The notes below the pieces were generated by a model that saw only the letters and a list, made by a program, of their open reading frames with translations, searched no databases and was not told the DNA's origin. A DNA stretch of 57,381 bases from an uncultured Sphingomonadales bacterium (GTDB lineage: Bacteria > Pseudomonadota > Alphaproteobacteria > Sphingomonadales > Sphingomonadaceae): assembly GCA_937898525.1 (NCBI GenBank), contig CALCBC010000011.1, positions 1-57,381 of the forward strand, in the 5' to 3' direction. Shown in pieces: positions 42,662 to 51,086 of the stretch. Numbering within the stretch: the stretch's first letter is position 1; every line of letters begins with the position of its first letter. Both the position numbers and the translations under genes were made by a program.

Positions 42662-43515
42662 GCGTCGCCCGAACGAGCGACGTGGCCCCGGCGTTCCAGA
42701 TCGATCAGGTGCGCCTTCACCGACTGGCCGGCCGCGGGCCACAGCCGCTCGTCAACGCCCTTGTACATCTGCGGCACCAGTTCACCGATCGCCTGGGCGC
42801 GCTGGCCGAGCAGTTTGAGGATCTGCCGCTCGCGCTGACGGCGGTGGCCGATCATCCCGCGCACGAGCTGGCGCGGGTTGCCGACCGCGGGGCCATGCGC
42901 GGGGTAGTAGACCCGGTCGTCGCGGTCGTGCAGCTTCTCGAGGCTGCGCAGGTAGTCGGCCATGTCGCCGTCGGGCGGGGCGACGACCGTGGTTGACCAG
43001 CCCATCACGTGATCGCCGGTGAACAGCGCCCCGCTTTCCGCGAGCGCGTAGCACAGGTGGTTCGAGGTGTGCCCGGGCGTGGCGAGGGCGGTCAGCGTCC
43101 AGCCCGGGCCGCTCAGGCGCTCGCCGTCGGCCAGCACACCGTCGGGGCGATAACCGGCGTCGAACGGGGCATCGGCGCGCGGCTCGTCGGTCTCCATGAC
43201 AAGCGGCGCGCAGCCGATCACCGGTGCCCCCGTCGCCGCAGCGAGCGGGGCCGCCGCCGGCGAATGGTCGCGGTGCGTGTGAGTGCAGCAGATCGCGACG
43301 ACCCTGGCCATGCCGATCGCGGCTTCGAGGGCGCCGAGGTGCTCGGGCAGGTCCGGGCCCGGGTCGATTACCGCAAGACCGTCCTCGCCCCCGACCAGGT
43401 AGGTCTGCGTTCCGGTGTAGGTGAACGGCGAGCCGTTCGGAGCGAGCACGCGGCGGACCAACGGTTCGAGCGTCTCGACGAGGCCCGTCGGCCAGGGGTG
43501 CGGGGGTGGGGGCAT
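42628..43515 (-). CDS. Metallo-beta-lactamase-fold hydrolase (LACTB2-like)
   Basis: A 295-residue MBL-fold protein. The metal motif is THTHRDHS, followed by TPGHTSNH, TGDHVMGWS and PAHGP, giving all five usual metal-binding positions. The C-terminal 70 residues form a winged-helix-like segment (RERQILKLLGQRAQAIGELVPQMYKG...HLIDLERRGHV), as in LACTB2/ GloB-related nucleases and hydrolases. It could act on RNA or a thioester; sequence does not settle this. It overlaps the DUF4230 gene, and a REP-like region lies upstream. Confidence 0.85.
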   Translation of the reverse strand: MPPPPHPWPTGLVETLEPLVRRVLAPNGSPFTYTGTQTYLVGGEDGLAVIDPGPDLPEHLGALEAAIGMARVVAICCTHTHRDHSPAAAPLAAATGAPVIGCAPLVMETDEPRADAPFDAGYRPDGVLADGERLSGPGWTLTALATPGHTSNHLCYALAESGALFTGDHVMGWSTTVVAPPDGDMADYLRSLEKLHDRDDRVYYPAHGPAVGNPRQLVRGMIGHRRQRERQILKLLGQRAQAIGELVPQMYKGVDERLWPAAGQSVKAHLIDLERRGHVARSGDAWTLLAPPIRT

Positions 43516-43535
43516 GATCTCCGCCTACCCACCCC

Positions 43536-43649
43536 CGTCATCGCGACGCAAGCGGGGACCTCGTGCCGCCGTCATCCCCGCGAAGCGGAGGCCTCGTGCC
43601 ACAGGCGCCTCGCTTGCTGAGCGCGGTCCCGGCTTTCGCCGAAATGACG
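43536..43649. repeat. REP-like cluster (CGTCATCCCCGCGAAGCGG type)
   Basis: Two direct copies of about 31 bases, starting CGTCATCGCGACGCAAGCGG (43536-43567) and CGTCATCCCCGCGAAGCGGA (43570-43600), each end in CCTCGTGCC. An inverted relative (GGCTTTCGCCGAAATGACG) closes the cluster at 43631-43649. Typical intergenic REP/BIME-type element of alphaproteobacteria. Confidence 0.7.
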
Positions 43650-43665
43650 CGTTTGTCACGGTCGG

Positions 43666-43803
43666 ATGTCCGATTTCATCCTGGTGCTGGAAGCGGCGGC
43701 TGCGGCGATGATCGGCCCGGTGCGGCATTTCCGGCTGCAGATGCCGGCAGAAACGAGGGCCGGGGGGATCGCCGTCTGGCGGGCGGCGCTGGCCGCCGTC
43801 TAG
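43666..43803 (+). CDS. Possible 45-residue protein, doubtful
   Basis: A short plus-strand frame (MSDFILVLEAAAAAMIGPVR at the start, ending AVWRAALAAV) with G/C-ending codons like real genes nearby. There is no clear ribosome site, it directly follows a REP cluster, and its stop overlaps the end of the convergent rcdA gene by four bases. It could be a remnant or chance. Confidence 0.25.
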   Translation: MSDFILVLEAAAAAMIGPVRHFRLQMPAETRAGGIAVWRAALAAV

Positions 43804-44267
43804 ATCTGCGCGACCGCCCTGCCGAGCCGTTCGCGCAGGCGGTGAATCGCCGCCGGCTCCATCTCGAAGCGTGCGCGCCAGCCGCGGTCGAGCCGCTGGA
43901 TCCGCGCGTAGAACTGCCGCGTGCGCTCGATCAGGGCCGCGGTTTCGGGCGGGAGCAGCGCGAGCTGGTCGGGATCGCCTTCCGGCTGGGGCGGCGGCAG
44001 GCGCCCGTGCCGGCGCAGCTGAAACTCGCTGAGCTCGCCCGCGAAATGAGCCCGCTGGTTGAGCAGCCAGGCGATCGCATGCATCATCCGGGTGGTCGTG
44101 CGCAGCGCCTCGCACGACAGCGCGATGCGCGCGAGATCCTCGTCCTCGCTGGCCACGGTCAGCCGGCCCGAAAGCTCGAACGCGTTGCGCGCTTCGTCGG
44201 CGAGCTGGAGTGCTTCGGCATAGAGCGTCTCGACGATCGTCGGGCTGAGATCGGCGGTCTGGGCCAT
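43800..44267 (-). CDS. rcdA: RcdA-like protein (DUF1465), regulator of CtrA degradation
   Basis: A 155-residue DUF1465 protein. The three-helix RcdA core is seen in SPTIVETLYAEALQLADEARNAF, EALRTTTRMMHAIAWLLNQRAHFAGELS and ETAALIERTRQFYARIQRLD. In Caulobacter RcdA is an adaptor that helps ClpXP degrade CtrA and other cell-cycle substrates. The C-terminal tail (IHRLRERLGRAVAQI) is longer and more basic than expected. It is monocistronic here. No ctrA or cpdR lies in the window, so the role is by family only. Confidence 0.82.
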   Translation of the reverse strand: MAQTADLSPTIVETLYAEALQLADEARNAFELSGRLTVASEDEDLARIALSCEALRTTTRMMHAIAWLLNQRAHFAGELSEFQLRRHGRLPPPQPEGDPDQLALLPPETAALIERTRQFYARIQRLDRGWRARFEMEPAAIHRLRERLGRAVAQI

Positions 44268-44384
44268 GTCGCGGTCAGGCTACTCCAACCGCCGGGCGCG
44301 GCGCCAGTTCCAATCGCGGTTTATCCGCCGTGCGACCGATCCGTCCCGATTGGAAACGCCTGGCCTCGCCGCGGGCCGAAGCGC

Positions 44385-44627
44385 TCAGGCGATGATGTCG
44401 GGTGTCAGGTAGTCCTCGAGCAGCGCAATCTGGTCCTTGAGGCGCAGCTTGCGCTTCTTGAGGCGCGCGATCTGCAGCTGGTCCTGGCTGTCCGCCCCGG
44501 CCAGCGCGGAGATTGCCGCGTCGAGGTCCCGGTGCTCGATCCGCAATGCCGCCAGCCGCTTGCGCAGTTCTTCTTCTGTCACGGCTTCCCCAGCCTGCAA
44601 GTGCGCTGCATCGCCCCGTGCGGCCAT
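44385..44627 (-). CDS. YdcH-like DUF465 protein (copy A)
   Basis: An 80-residue, all-helical protein. The C-terminal 60 residues (EEELRKRLAALRIEHRDLDAAISAL and LQIARLKKRKLRLKDQIALLED) match the YdcH/DUF465 pattern of two charged helices with a KKRKLRLKDQI core. The N-terminal start is uncertain: ATG 44627, or a TTG at 44678. It is divergent from a second DUF465 gene 126 bp away; both carry the LKKxKLxxKD/E signature. Function unknown. Confidence 0.75.
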   Translation of the reverse strand: MAARGDAAHLQAGEAVTEEELRKRLAALRIEHRDLDAAISALAGADSQDQLQIARLKKRKLRLKDQIALLEDYLTPDIIA

Positions 44628-44753
44628 TTCGGCGCAGTCGGGGTTTGAAGCCTTAAGACTAATATGATTTGATGACAATCGCGCGGCTCAGCCCGCCGGC
44701 CGAGTCGGCGCAGGTTGTCCGGGGGCGCAGCCCCCGAGCCAAGGAGAACGCGT

Positions 44754-44909
44754 ATGGAATCCTCGCATGTCGCAGCCCTTCAGGCCAAGCACGAAGGGCT
44801 GGAGCAGCGCATCCGGGAAGAGATGAGCCGGCCCGCTCCCGACACTACGATGATCCAGTCGCTCAAGAAGCAGAAGCTCAAGATCAAGGAAGCGCTCAGC
44901 TTCAACTGA
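44754..44909 (+). CDS. YdcH-like DUF465 protein (copy B)
   Basis: A 51-residue coiled-coil protein: SSHVAALQAKHEGLEQRIRE and IQSLKKQKLKIKEALSF are the two DUF465 helices. AAGGAGAACGCGT before the ATG at 44754 is a strong ribosome site; the open frame upstream is not used. It lies divergently beside copy A and upstream of ptsP. Small DUF465 proteins are very common in alphaproteobacteria and of unknown function. Confidence 0.82.
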   Translation: MESSHVAALQAKHEGLEQRIREEMSRPAPDTTMIQSLKKQKLKIKEALSFN

Positions 44910-44928
44910 GGTTGGGCGCCGCCTCGAA

Positions 44929-44946
44929 CCCCGGCACGAGCCGGGG
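44929..44946 (+). terminator. Hairpin between DUF465 copy B and ptsP
   Basis: CCCCGGC-ACGA-GCCGGGG forms a 7-bp stem 20 bp after the stop. There is no T tract, so it may be a REP-like element instead. Confidence 0.35.
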
Positions 44947-45041
44947 CTCGGGGCAAGCTCGCTACCCGAACCATTCGACGGCCTCGCCCCCGAGATCGGG
45001 AGCACGTTTCCAAACTCCCTCATATGCGATAGGCGAAGGCG

Positions 45042-47312
45042 ATGTCTGCCGCCGCCGCCGCCCGCTCGATCCTCACCCAGCTGCACGAGGTCATGGCCTC
45101 GCGCACCCCCCCGCAGGGCAAGCTCAACCAGGTCGTCGAGATCATCGGCGAGGCGCTCGATAGCGAGGTCTGCTCGATCTACCTGCTGCGCGAGGGCATG
45201 CTCGAACTGTTCGCCACGCGCGGCCTCAACCAGAGCGCGGTCCACGTCACCAAGCTGGCGGTGGGTTCGGGTCTCACCGGCACGATCGCCCAGAACATCG
45301 AGACCCTGAACCTCGCCGAGGCGGCGACCCACCCCGAGTTCCAGTACCGGCCGGAGACGGGCGAAGAGCGGTTCCACTCGTTCGCCGGCGTGCCGATCGT
45401 GCGTCGCGAGCGGGCGATCGGCGTCGTCACCGTCCAGCACCGCGAGCCGCGCCGCTACGAGGAAGTCGAGATCGAGGCGCTGCAGACGGTGGCCATGGTG
45501 CTGTCGGAAATGCTCCACAGCGCCGGCCTCGTCGACGACGAGAGCGTCGACCGCGTGGAAGCGGCGCTTTCCGGCCAGCAGCTGCTCGATGGCCTGCAAC
45601 TGGTGAAGGGTCTCGCCATCGGCCAGGCCGTGTTCCACCAGCCGCGGATCGTCATCGAGCAGACCGTGGCCGAGGACATCGAGGCCGAGCGACAGCGCGT
45701 CTACCTCGCGTTCGACAAGATGCGCGAGCAGATCGACCAGATGGCAACCGGCGCTGAGTTCGGTCTCGACGGCGAGCACCAGCAGGTCCTCGAGACCTAC
45801 AAGATGTTCGCCTACGACGAGGGCTGGAGCCGCCGCATCAACGAAGCGATCGATTCCGGTCTGACCGCCGAGGCGGCGATCGAGCGGGTGCAGCAGCGCA
45901 CCCGCATGCGCATGCGCGAGATCCAGGACCCGCTGCTGGCCGAGCGCATGCATGATCTCGAGGATCTCTCGAACCGCCTGCTGCGCATAGTCTCCGGCCA
46001 GCTCGGGACGGCCGCGAGCATCGGACTTCGCGGCGATTCGATCCTGATCGCCAAGAACCTCGGCCCCGCCGAGCTGCTCGAATACGACAAGCGCCGCCTC
46101 AAGGGCGTCGTGCTCGAGGAAGGCTCGCTGACCGCGCACGTCGTGATCGTCGCGCGGGCGATGGGCATCCCGGTGCTCGGGCGCGTGCGCAACGCGCGCG
46201 GGCTGATCCGCGAAGGCGATACGCTGCTGCTCGATGGCGACGCGGCCAAGCTGACAGTGCGGCCGATGCAGACGGTCGTCGACACCTTCGAAACCCGCCT
46301 CGCGCGCAGCCGAGAGAAGCAGGCGGCCTATGCCAAGATGCGCGACGTCGAGCCGTTCACGCGCGACGGCAAGCGGATAGAGGTGATGATGAACGCGGGG
46401 CTGAGGGACGACATCCCGATGCTCAGCCTGACCGGCGCCGACGGCATCGGCCTGTTCCGCACCGAGTTCCAGTTCCTGGTCTCGGCCACGCTGCCGCAGC
46501 GCGACCGCCAGACTCGCCTCTACCGCGACGTGCTCGAGGCCGCCGGCGACAAGCCGGTGATCTTCCGCACGGTCGACATCGGCGGCGACAAGTCGCTGCC
46601 TTACCTGCGCAGCGAGACCAGCCGCGAGGACGAAAACCCGGCGATGGGCTGGCGCGCGCTGCGCCTGGCGATGGAGCGCGAGGGCCTGCTCAAGGTCCAG
46701 GCGCGAGCGCTGCTCGAAGCCGCCGCCGGGCGCAGCCTCAACGTCATGTTCCCGATGGTCTCAGAGCCGTGGGAGTTCGACGCTGCCAAGGCGGTGTTCG
46801 ACTCGCAGGTCAAGTTCCTGCGCACCTGCAAGAAGACCCTGCCCGAGGCGATCCGCTACGGCGTGATGCTCGAAGTGCCGTCGCTCGCCGAAGTACTCGA
46901 CGTGCTCATCCCGCGGGTCAGCTTCATCTCGGTCGGCACCAACGACCTGACGCAGTTCCTGTTCGCGGCCGACCGCGCCAATCCGAAGCTCGCGGAGCGT
47001 TACGACTGGCTCAGCCCGGCGATCCTGCGGTTCCTGCGCCGTGTCGTCGCGGCCACGGCCGGCCACCCGGTGCAACTCGGCGTATGCGGCGAGATGGGCG
47101 GACGGCGGCTCGAGGCGCTGGCGCTGCTCGGCCTCGGGGTCACGCGGCTGTCGATAACTCCGGCCGCGGTCGGCCCGATCAAGGAGCTGATCCGCAAGGT
47201 CGACATGCAGGAAATCGGCGAGGCGATGACCGGGTGGCTCGAATCCCCGCCGGAAAATTTGCGTGCAACCTTGCAGAAATGGGCCGAAGAGCGCGAAATC
47301 GAGGTCGAATAG
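45042..47312 (+). CDS. ptsP: PtsP, nitrogen-PTS phosphoenolpyruvate-protein phosphotransferase
   Basis: A 756-residue EI-Ntr. Residues 20-165 form a GAF domain (SEVCSIYLLREG, GLTGTIAQNIETLNLAEA, SFAGVPIVRRERAIGVVTVQ). The enzyme I part follows: phospho-histidine H366 in EGSLTAHVVIVARAMGIPVLG, PEP-binding GIGLFRTEFQFL, RTVDIGGDKSLPYL, SVGTNDLTQFLFAADR and C682 in GVCGEMGGR. It starts the phosphorelay EI-Ntr to NPr to EIIA-Ntr, which links carbon, nitrogen and potassium status. No partners lie in the window. The downstream rodZ-like gene begins 105 bp later. Confidence 0.96.
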   Translation: MSAAAAARSILTQLHEVMASRTPPQGKLNQVVEIIGEALDSEVCSIYLLREGMLELFATRGLNQSAVHVTKLAVGSGLTGTIAQNIETLNLAEAATHPEFQYRPETGEERFHSFAGVPIVRRERAIGVVTVQHREPRRYEEVEIEALQTVAMVLSEMLHSAGLVDDESVDRVEAALSGQQLLDGLQLVKGLAIGQAVFHQPRIVIEQTVAEDIEAERQRVYLAFDKMREQIDQMATGAEFGLDGEHQQVLETYKMFAYDEGWSRRINEAIDSGLTAEAAIERVQQRTRMRMREIQDPLLAERMHDLEDLSNRLLRIVSGQLGTAASIGLRGDSILIAKNLGPAELLEYDKRRLKGVVLEEGSLTAHVVIVARAMGIPVLGRVRNARGLIREGDTLLLDGDAAKLTVRPMQTVVDTFETRLARSREKQAAYAKMRDVEPFTRDGKRIEVMMNAGLRDDIPMLSLTGADGIGLFRTEFQFLVSATLPQRDRQTRLYRDVLEAAGDKPVIFRTVDIGGDKSLPYLRSETSREDENPAMGWRALRLAMEREGLLKVQARALLEAAAGRSLNVMFPMVSEPWEFDAAKAVFDSQVKFLRTCKKTLPEAIRYGVMLEVPSLAEVLDVLIPRVSFISVGTNDLTQFLFAADRANPKLAERYDWLSPAILRFLRRVVAATAGHPVQLGVCGEMGGRRLEALALLGLGVTRLSITPAAVGPIKELIRKVDMQEIGEAMTGWLESPPENLRATLQKWAEEREIEVE

Positions 47313-47416
47313 GGCGACAAGAGGGTTACGCGCCTTGACTTGACGCCAATGGCTCATCTTGAGTCGGATCAGACGGGTTCGCGACAAACGGACCGGGCAC
47401 TGTGACCGGAGCGGAA

Positions 47417-48238
47417 ATGACCGAGGAGTTCGAGCAGCAGTCGCTACCTCTCGGCGCGGGGGAACGGCTGCGCGCGGCGCGCGAGGCGCGCGGTCTCACG
47501 CTCGCCCAGGTCGCCGGCGAGACGCGCATTCCGCAGCGTCACCTGCAGACGATCGAGGCCGGCGACTTCGCCGCGCTTCCGGCGCGGACTTACGCGGTCA
47601 GCTTTTCGAAGAACTACGCGCGCATGGTGGGGCTCGACCCGGAAGAGATTGCGGCGTCGGTACGCGCCGAGCTCGACGCGCTCGAGCCCGAGCCGCGCTA
47701 TCGCCCGTCGGGCTTCGAGCCGGGTGATCCGGCGCGCGTGCCGTCGCGCGCGCTCGCCTGGATTTCGATCGTCGCGGTGATCCTGGTGCTCGCCGGGCTG
47801 TTCGCCTTCGCCCGAACCTACTTCGCCCCGGCAGTCGAGCTTCCCTCGCTGGTCGAGCAGGAAGAAGCGCGGCAGGCTGCCGAGGCGGCCGAACAGCGCA
47901 GCTCGGCCACTGCGCAGCCCACTCGCTCCGCATCCGGGGGCGCGGTCGTGTTTACCGCGCTCGAACCTGGCATCTGGGTCAAGTTCTACGACGCCAACGG
48001 GCTCCAGCTGATGCAGAAGCAGATGGAGCTCGGTGAACGCTACACGGTCCCGGCCGATGCCGACGGGCCGCTGCTGTGGACCGGCCGCCCCGACGCGCTG
48101 TCGATAACCGTCGACGGTCGGCCGGTGCCCAAGCTCTCCGAAGAGCAGCGGACCATGCGCGATGTCCCGGTCAGCGCCGAAGCCCTGCTCGCTCGCCCAA
48201 CGCCCACGCCCACACCGACCGCCTCGCCCACAACCTGA
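47417..48238 (+). CDS. RodZ-like helix-turn-helix membrane protein
   Basis: A 273-residue protein of the RodZ architecture. A cytoplasmic Cro-type HTH (LRAAREARGLTLAQVAGETRIP, LQTIEAGDFAALPARTYAVSF) is followed by a linker, a single TM (ALAWISIVAVILVLAGLFAFA) and a periplasmic beta domain (LEPGIWVKFYDANG ... DALSITVDGRPVPKL). RodZ ties MreB to cell-wall synthesis. The start at 47417 has GGAG upstream; a GTG at 47402 is possible. The C-terminus ends in a PTPTPT repeat. Confidence 0.87.
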   Translation: MTEEFEQQSLPLGAGERLRAAREARGLTLAQVAGETRIPQRHLQTIEAGDFAALPARTYAVSFSKNYARMVGLDPEEIAASVRAELDALEPEPRYRPSGFEPGDPARVPSRALAWISIVAVILVLAGLFAFARTYFAPAVELPSLVEQEEARQAAEAAEQRSSATAQPTRSASGGAVVFTALEPGIWVKFYDANGLQLMQKQMELGERYTVPADADGPLLWTGRPDALSITVDGRPVPKLSEEQRTMRDVPVSAEALLARPTPTPTPTASPTT

Positions 48239-48359
48239 TCGGGGCCTCGCCTCGACAAGCGAATCCCGCATTGGCACAATGCGCGCGGGATTGTTCAGCC
48301 GCGGTTCGCCGGTCTGTCGGCAGGTTCGCGGCATCCATCGATCGGAGGACTTGGGAGCA

Positions 48360-49328
48360 ATGACGAGCGGCCGGAACACGATCCGCCAGACGGTTACCGG
48401 ACTGCTGCTGGGGGGCATCGCCATCACCATGATCCCCTCGGCGGCCGTCGCGCAGGACGATGAAGCCCGGCTGCGCCGCATCGAGGCGGAGATCCGCGCG
48501 CTTCAGCGGACCGTCTTCCCAGGCGGCGACGGGCGCTACTTCACGCCTGAAGTCGACACCTCGCGCGGGCAGCAACCCGCGCAGACGGTCGGCACGCCGT
48601 CGAGCAGCGCGCTGACCGACGTCCTCGCGCGGCTCGACGCGCTCGAGGCGCAGCTCGCGCAGCTGACCGCGCGCGAGGAAGAGAACACCAACCAGCTCGC
48701 CCGTCTGCAGGAGAGGCTGGAGGCGCTCGCCTCCGCGGGCGAGGTCGCGCGGCTGGGCGATACGGCGTCCGCCCAGCCCACGGGGCCGATCCCGCTGCCG
48801 CCCGAGCAGGGGTCTGCATCGCGGACCTCGACGCCCGCAGCGGCCGCGACGCCGGCCCCCACACCTGCGGCCTCATCGGGCCCGAGCCCGGCCCGGGTGG
48901 CGGCTGTCCAGGCGATCGCCAAGCCGCAGACCGATGACGCCGGCGAGGACGAGTACGTTTACGGCTTCCGCCTGTGGGAAGCCGGGTTCTACCCCGAGGC
49001 GCGGCAGCAGCTGGCGCTGTTCCTCGAAAAGTACCCGAACCACGCGCGGACCAGCTACGGCCGCAACCTGCTCGGCCGGGCGTTCCTCGATGACGGGCAG
49101 CCGCGCGAGGCGGCGACGCACTTCTTCGAGAACTACCAGAAGGACAAGAACGGCGCCCGCGCGCCCGACAGCCTGCTGTTCCTGTCCGAGGCGATGATCG
49201 CGATCGGCGACACCAACCGAGCCTGCATCGCGCTCGCCGAATTCAGCGAGACATACCCGGCGCTCGCGACCGGGCGGCTCAAGGAGCAGTATGATCGCAA
49301 CCGGAGCAAGGTCACCTGCCGCGGCTGA
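48360..49328 (+). CDS. cpoB: CpoB/YbgF-type Tol-Pal coordination protein
   Basis: A 322-residue periplasmic protein. A signal peptide ending near PSAAVAQ is followed by a coiled-coil (about residues 33-130, with LDALEAQLAQLTAREEENTN), a Pro/Ala linker and three TPR-like repeats (VYGFRLWEAGFYPEARQQLALFLEKYP, SYGRNLLGRAFLDDGQPREAA, PDSLLFLSEAMIAIGD). CpoB links Tol-Pal constriction with peptidoglycan synthesis. The ATG at 48360 follows GGGAG. tolQRAB-pal is not here. The end overlaps tilS by 38 bp. Confidence 0.88.
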   Translation: MTSGRNTIRQTVTGLLLGGIAITMIPSAAVAQDDEARLRRIEAEIRALQRTVFPGGDGRYFTPEVDTSRGQQPAQTVGTPSSSALTDVLARLDALEAQLAQLTAREEENTNQLARLQERLEALASAGEVARLGDTASAQPTGPIPLPPEQGSASRTSTPAAAATPAPTPAASSGPSPARVAAVQAIAKPQTDDAGEDEYVYGFRLWEAGFYPEARQQLALFLEKYPNHARTSYGRNLLGRAFLDDGQPREAATHFFENYQKDKNGARAPDSLLFLSEAMIAIGDTNRACIALAEFSETYPALATGRLKEQYDRNRSKVTCRG

Positions 49329-50304
49329 CGATGGTGAGGCGCTGGCAGCGCGCTTCGCCGAGGCGCTGGCGCGGCTCTGGCCGGAGGGCGGCCGTCTCGG
49401 TCTGGCGGTATCGGGCGGTCCCGACAGCCTCGCGATGCTGCTGCTCGCCGAAGCGGCAATCCCCGGCCAGTTCGAGGTTGCCACGGTCGACCACGGCCTG
49501 AGACCGGAAAGCGCCGCCGAGTGCGCGGCGGTGGCCGATCTCTGCGCCGGGCGCGGGATCGATTGCGAGGTGCTCGCCGTAACGGTCGCCAGCGGCAATC
49601 TCCAGGCGCGCGCGCGCGCAGCCCGCTACGCCGCGCTCGGCGACTGGGCCGAGCGGCGCGGGCTCTCGGCGATCGCCACCGCCCATCATGCCGACGACCA
49701 GGCTGAGACTCTGCTGATGCGGCTCAACCGCGGCAGCGGCCTTGCCGGACTGACCGGCGTGCGAGAGAGACGCTTCATGCCGGGCAGTGCGGTCACGCTG
49801 ATCCGTCCGCTGCTCGGCTTCCGCCGCCGCGAGCTCGCCGCGGTCGTTGCCGCGGCCGGGCTCGAGCCGGCCCATGATCCCAGCAACTTCGACGAGCGCT
49901 ACGACCGCGCGCGCATCCGCAAGGCGCTGGCCGAGATGGACTGGCTCGACCCGGTCGCGCTCGCGCGCAGCGCGTCGCTGCTCGGCGAAGCGCAGCAGGC
50001 GATCGAGGCGACCGCCGAGCAGGAATGGGCCAATTGCGTGGTCCCCGAGGGTGAGGGGTACAACTACTATCCCTCGTGCGGCTCCAGCTACATCGAGACC
50101 GAGGTGGTTGGGACGATCATCAGCCGCATGGGCGGAACCGTCAGACGGTCGGAGGTCGCGCGCCTGATCGAGCGGCTGCACGATGCGCGCGCCGGAAGCC
50201 TCGGCGGCGTGCTCGCACGGGCGAGCACCGAGATGGCGCAGGACCGGTCGGTCGCGCTGGTGAAGTGGAGCTTCACCCCCGAGCCGCCGCGCCGGCTGCA
50301 CTGA
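49291..50304 (+). CDS. tilS: TilS, tRNA(Ile)-lysidine synthase
   Basis: A 337-residue PP-loop ATPase that makes lysidine at C34 of tRNA-Ile (CAU). The ATP loop SGGPDS lies at 41-46 (LAVSGGPDSLAML), followed by ATVDHGLRPESAAEC, ATAHHADDQAETLLMRL and HDPSNFDERYDRARIRKAL, all diagnostic. It lacks the extended C-terminal domains of long TilS forms, like other alphaproteobacterial enzymes. The start overlaps cpoB in another frame. Essential for reading AUA codons. Confidence 0.94.
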   Translation: MIATGARSPAAADDGEALAARFAEALARLWPEGGRLGLAVSGGPDSLAMLLLAEAAIPGQFEVATVDHGLRPESAAECAAVADLCAGRGIDCEVLAVTVASGNLQARARAARYAALGDWAERRGLSAIATAHHADDQAETLLMRLNRGSGLAGLTGVRERRFMPGSAVTLIRPLLGFRRRELAAVVAAAGLEPAHDPSNFDERYDRARIRKALAEMDWLDPVALARSASLLGEAQQAIEATAEQEWANCVVPEGEGYNYYPSCGSSYIETEVVGTIISRMGGTVRRSEVARLIERLHDARAGSLGGVLARASTEMAQDRSVALVKWSFTPEPPRRLH

Positions 50305-50316
50305 CGCAATCGGCCG

Positions 50317-50976
50317 TCAGGCCAGCGGGGTGCCGACTTCGGCCTTCTTGCCCCGCGTGATGATGACGCGGTCGCCGACCTTGGCGATCGCGAACAGGCG
50401 CGAGACGAACGGGTCGGGCGTGCCGATGCAGCCGTGGCTCGCATAGCCGCGTTCGACGGTCGACCCGCCGTGGATCGCGACGCCGTCGTGCGTCAGCCGC
50501 AGGGTCCACGGCATCGGCGCGTTGCCGTACTTCTCGGAGACGTTGTGGCGCTCCTTGGAGAGGATCGGGAAAATCCCGAGCGGGGTCGGGTGCTCGTCGG
50601 TCCCCAGCAGCACCGCGGTCGCACCGATCTCGTAGCCGTCGCGGAACACCGACATGACGCGCGCCTCGAGATCGACGGTGATCACCAGCGGGCCTTCTGC
50701 GGGTGCGCCGCTCTCGTCCCAATGCCACTCGCCGTACTTGATCGGTCCTTCGATCGGCAGGATGCGCTTGATCACGAACGGGGTCGGCGAGGGGGAGGGC
50801 TCAGGGGCCGGTTCGGCGACCGGCTCGGCTTCCGCCACGAGCGCGACGGCTTCCGCGTTCACGGGCTCGGGAGCGTTATCCTGTGCCTCGATCGCCCGCC
50901 CGGCGAACATCAGCGACCCCAGCAGCACGACCGCGACGACGGTCGTCCCTCCGATCCATTTGACCCCCTGATTCAT
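50317..50976 (-). CDS. L,D-transpeptidase (YkuD domain) protein
   Basis: A 219-residue exported protein. N-terminal TM/signal (KWIGGTTVVAVVLLGSLMFAG), an acidic Ala/Glu/Pro linker, then the YkuD domain (LVITVDLEARVMSVFRDG onward) with catalytic motif HGGSTVERGYASHGCIGTP carrying the nucleophilic Cys. Such enzymes cross-link peptidoglycan or attach proteins to it. The C-terminal LFAIAKVGDRVIIT is typical. The start at 50976 is the only one before the TM. It ends against tilS (convergent). Confidence 0.9.
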   Translation of the reverse strand: MNQGVKWIGGTTVVAVVLLGSLMFAGRAIEAQDNAPEPVNAEAVALVAEAEPVAEPAPEPSPSPTPFVIKRILPIEGPIKYGEWHWDESGAPAEGPLVITVDLEARVMSVFRDGYEIGATAVLLGTDEHPTPLGIFPILSKERHNVSEKYGNAPMPWTLRLTHDGVAIHGGSTVERGYASHGCIGTPDPFVSRLFAIAKVGDRVIITRGKKAEVGTPLA

Positions 50977-51086
50977 GGCCGCGCTTATGCCGCGGAATGG
51001 GGTTAACGGCCAGCCTCTCGCGCACTGCGTCCCGCAAGGGGACGCGCGCGAGGCAAGAGTTAACATCCTCCCCGGTTGGGGGAGGA

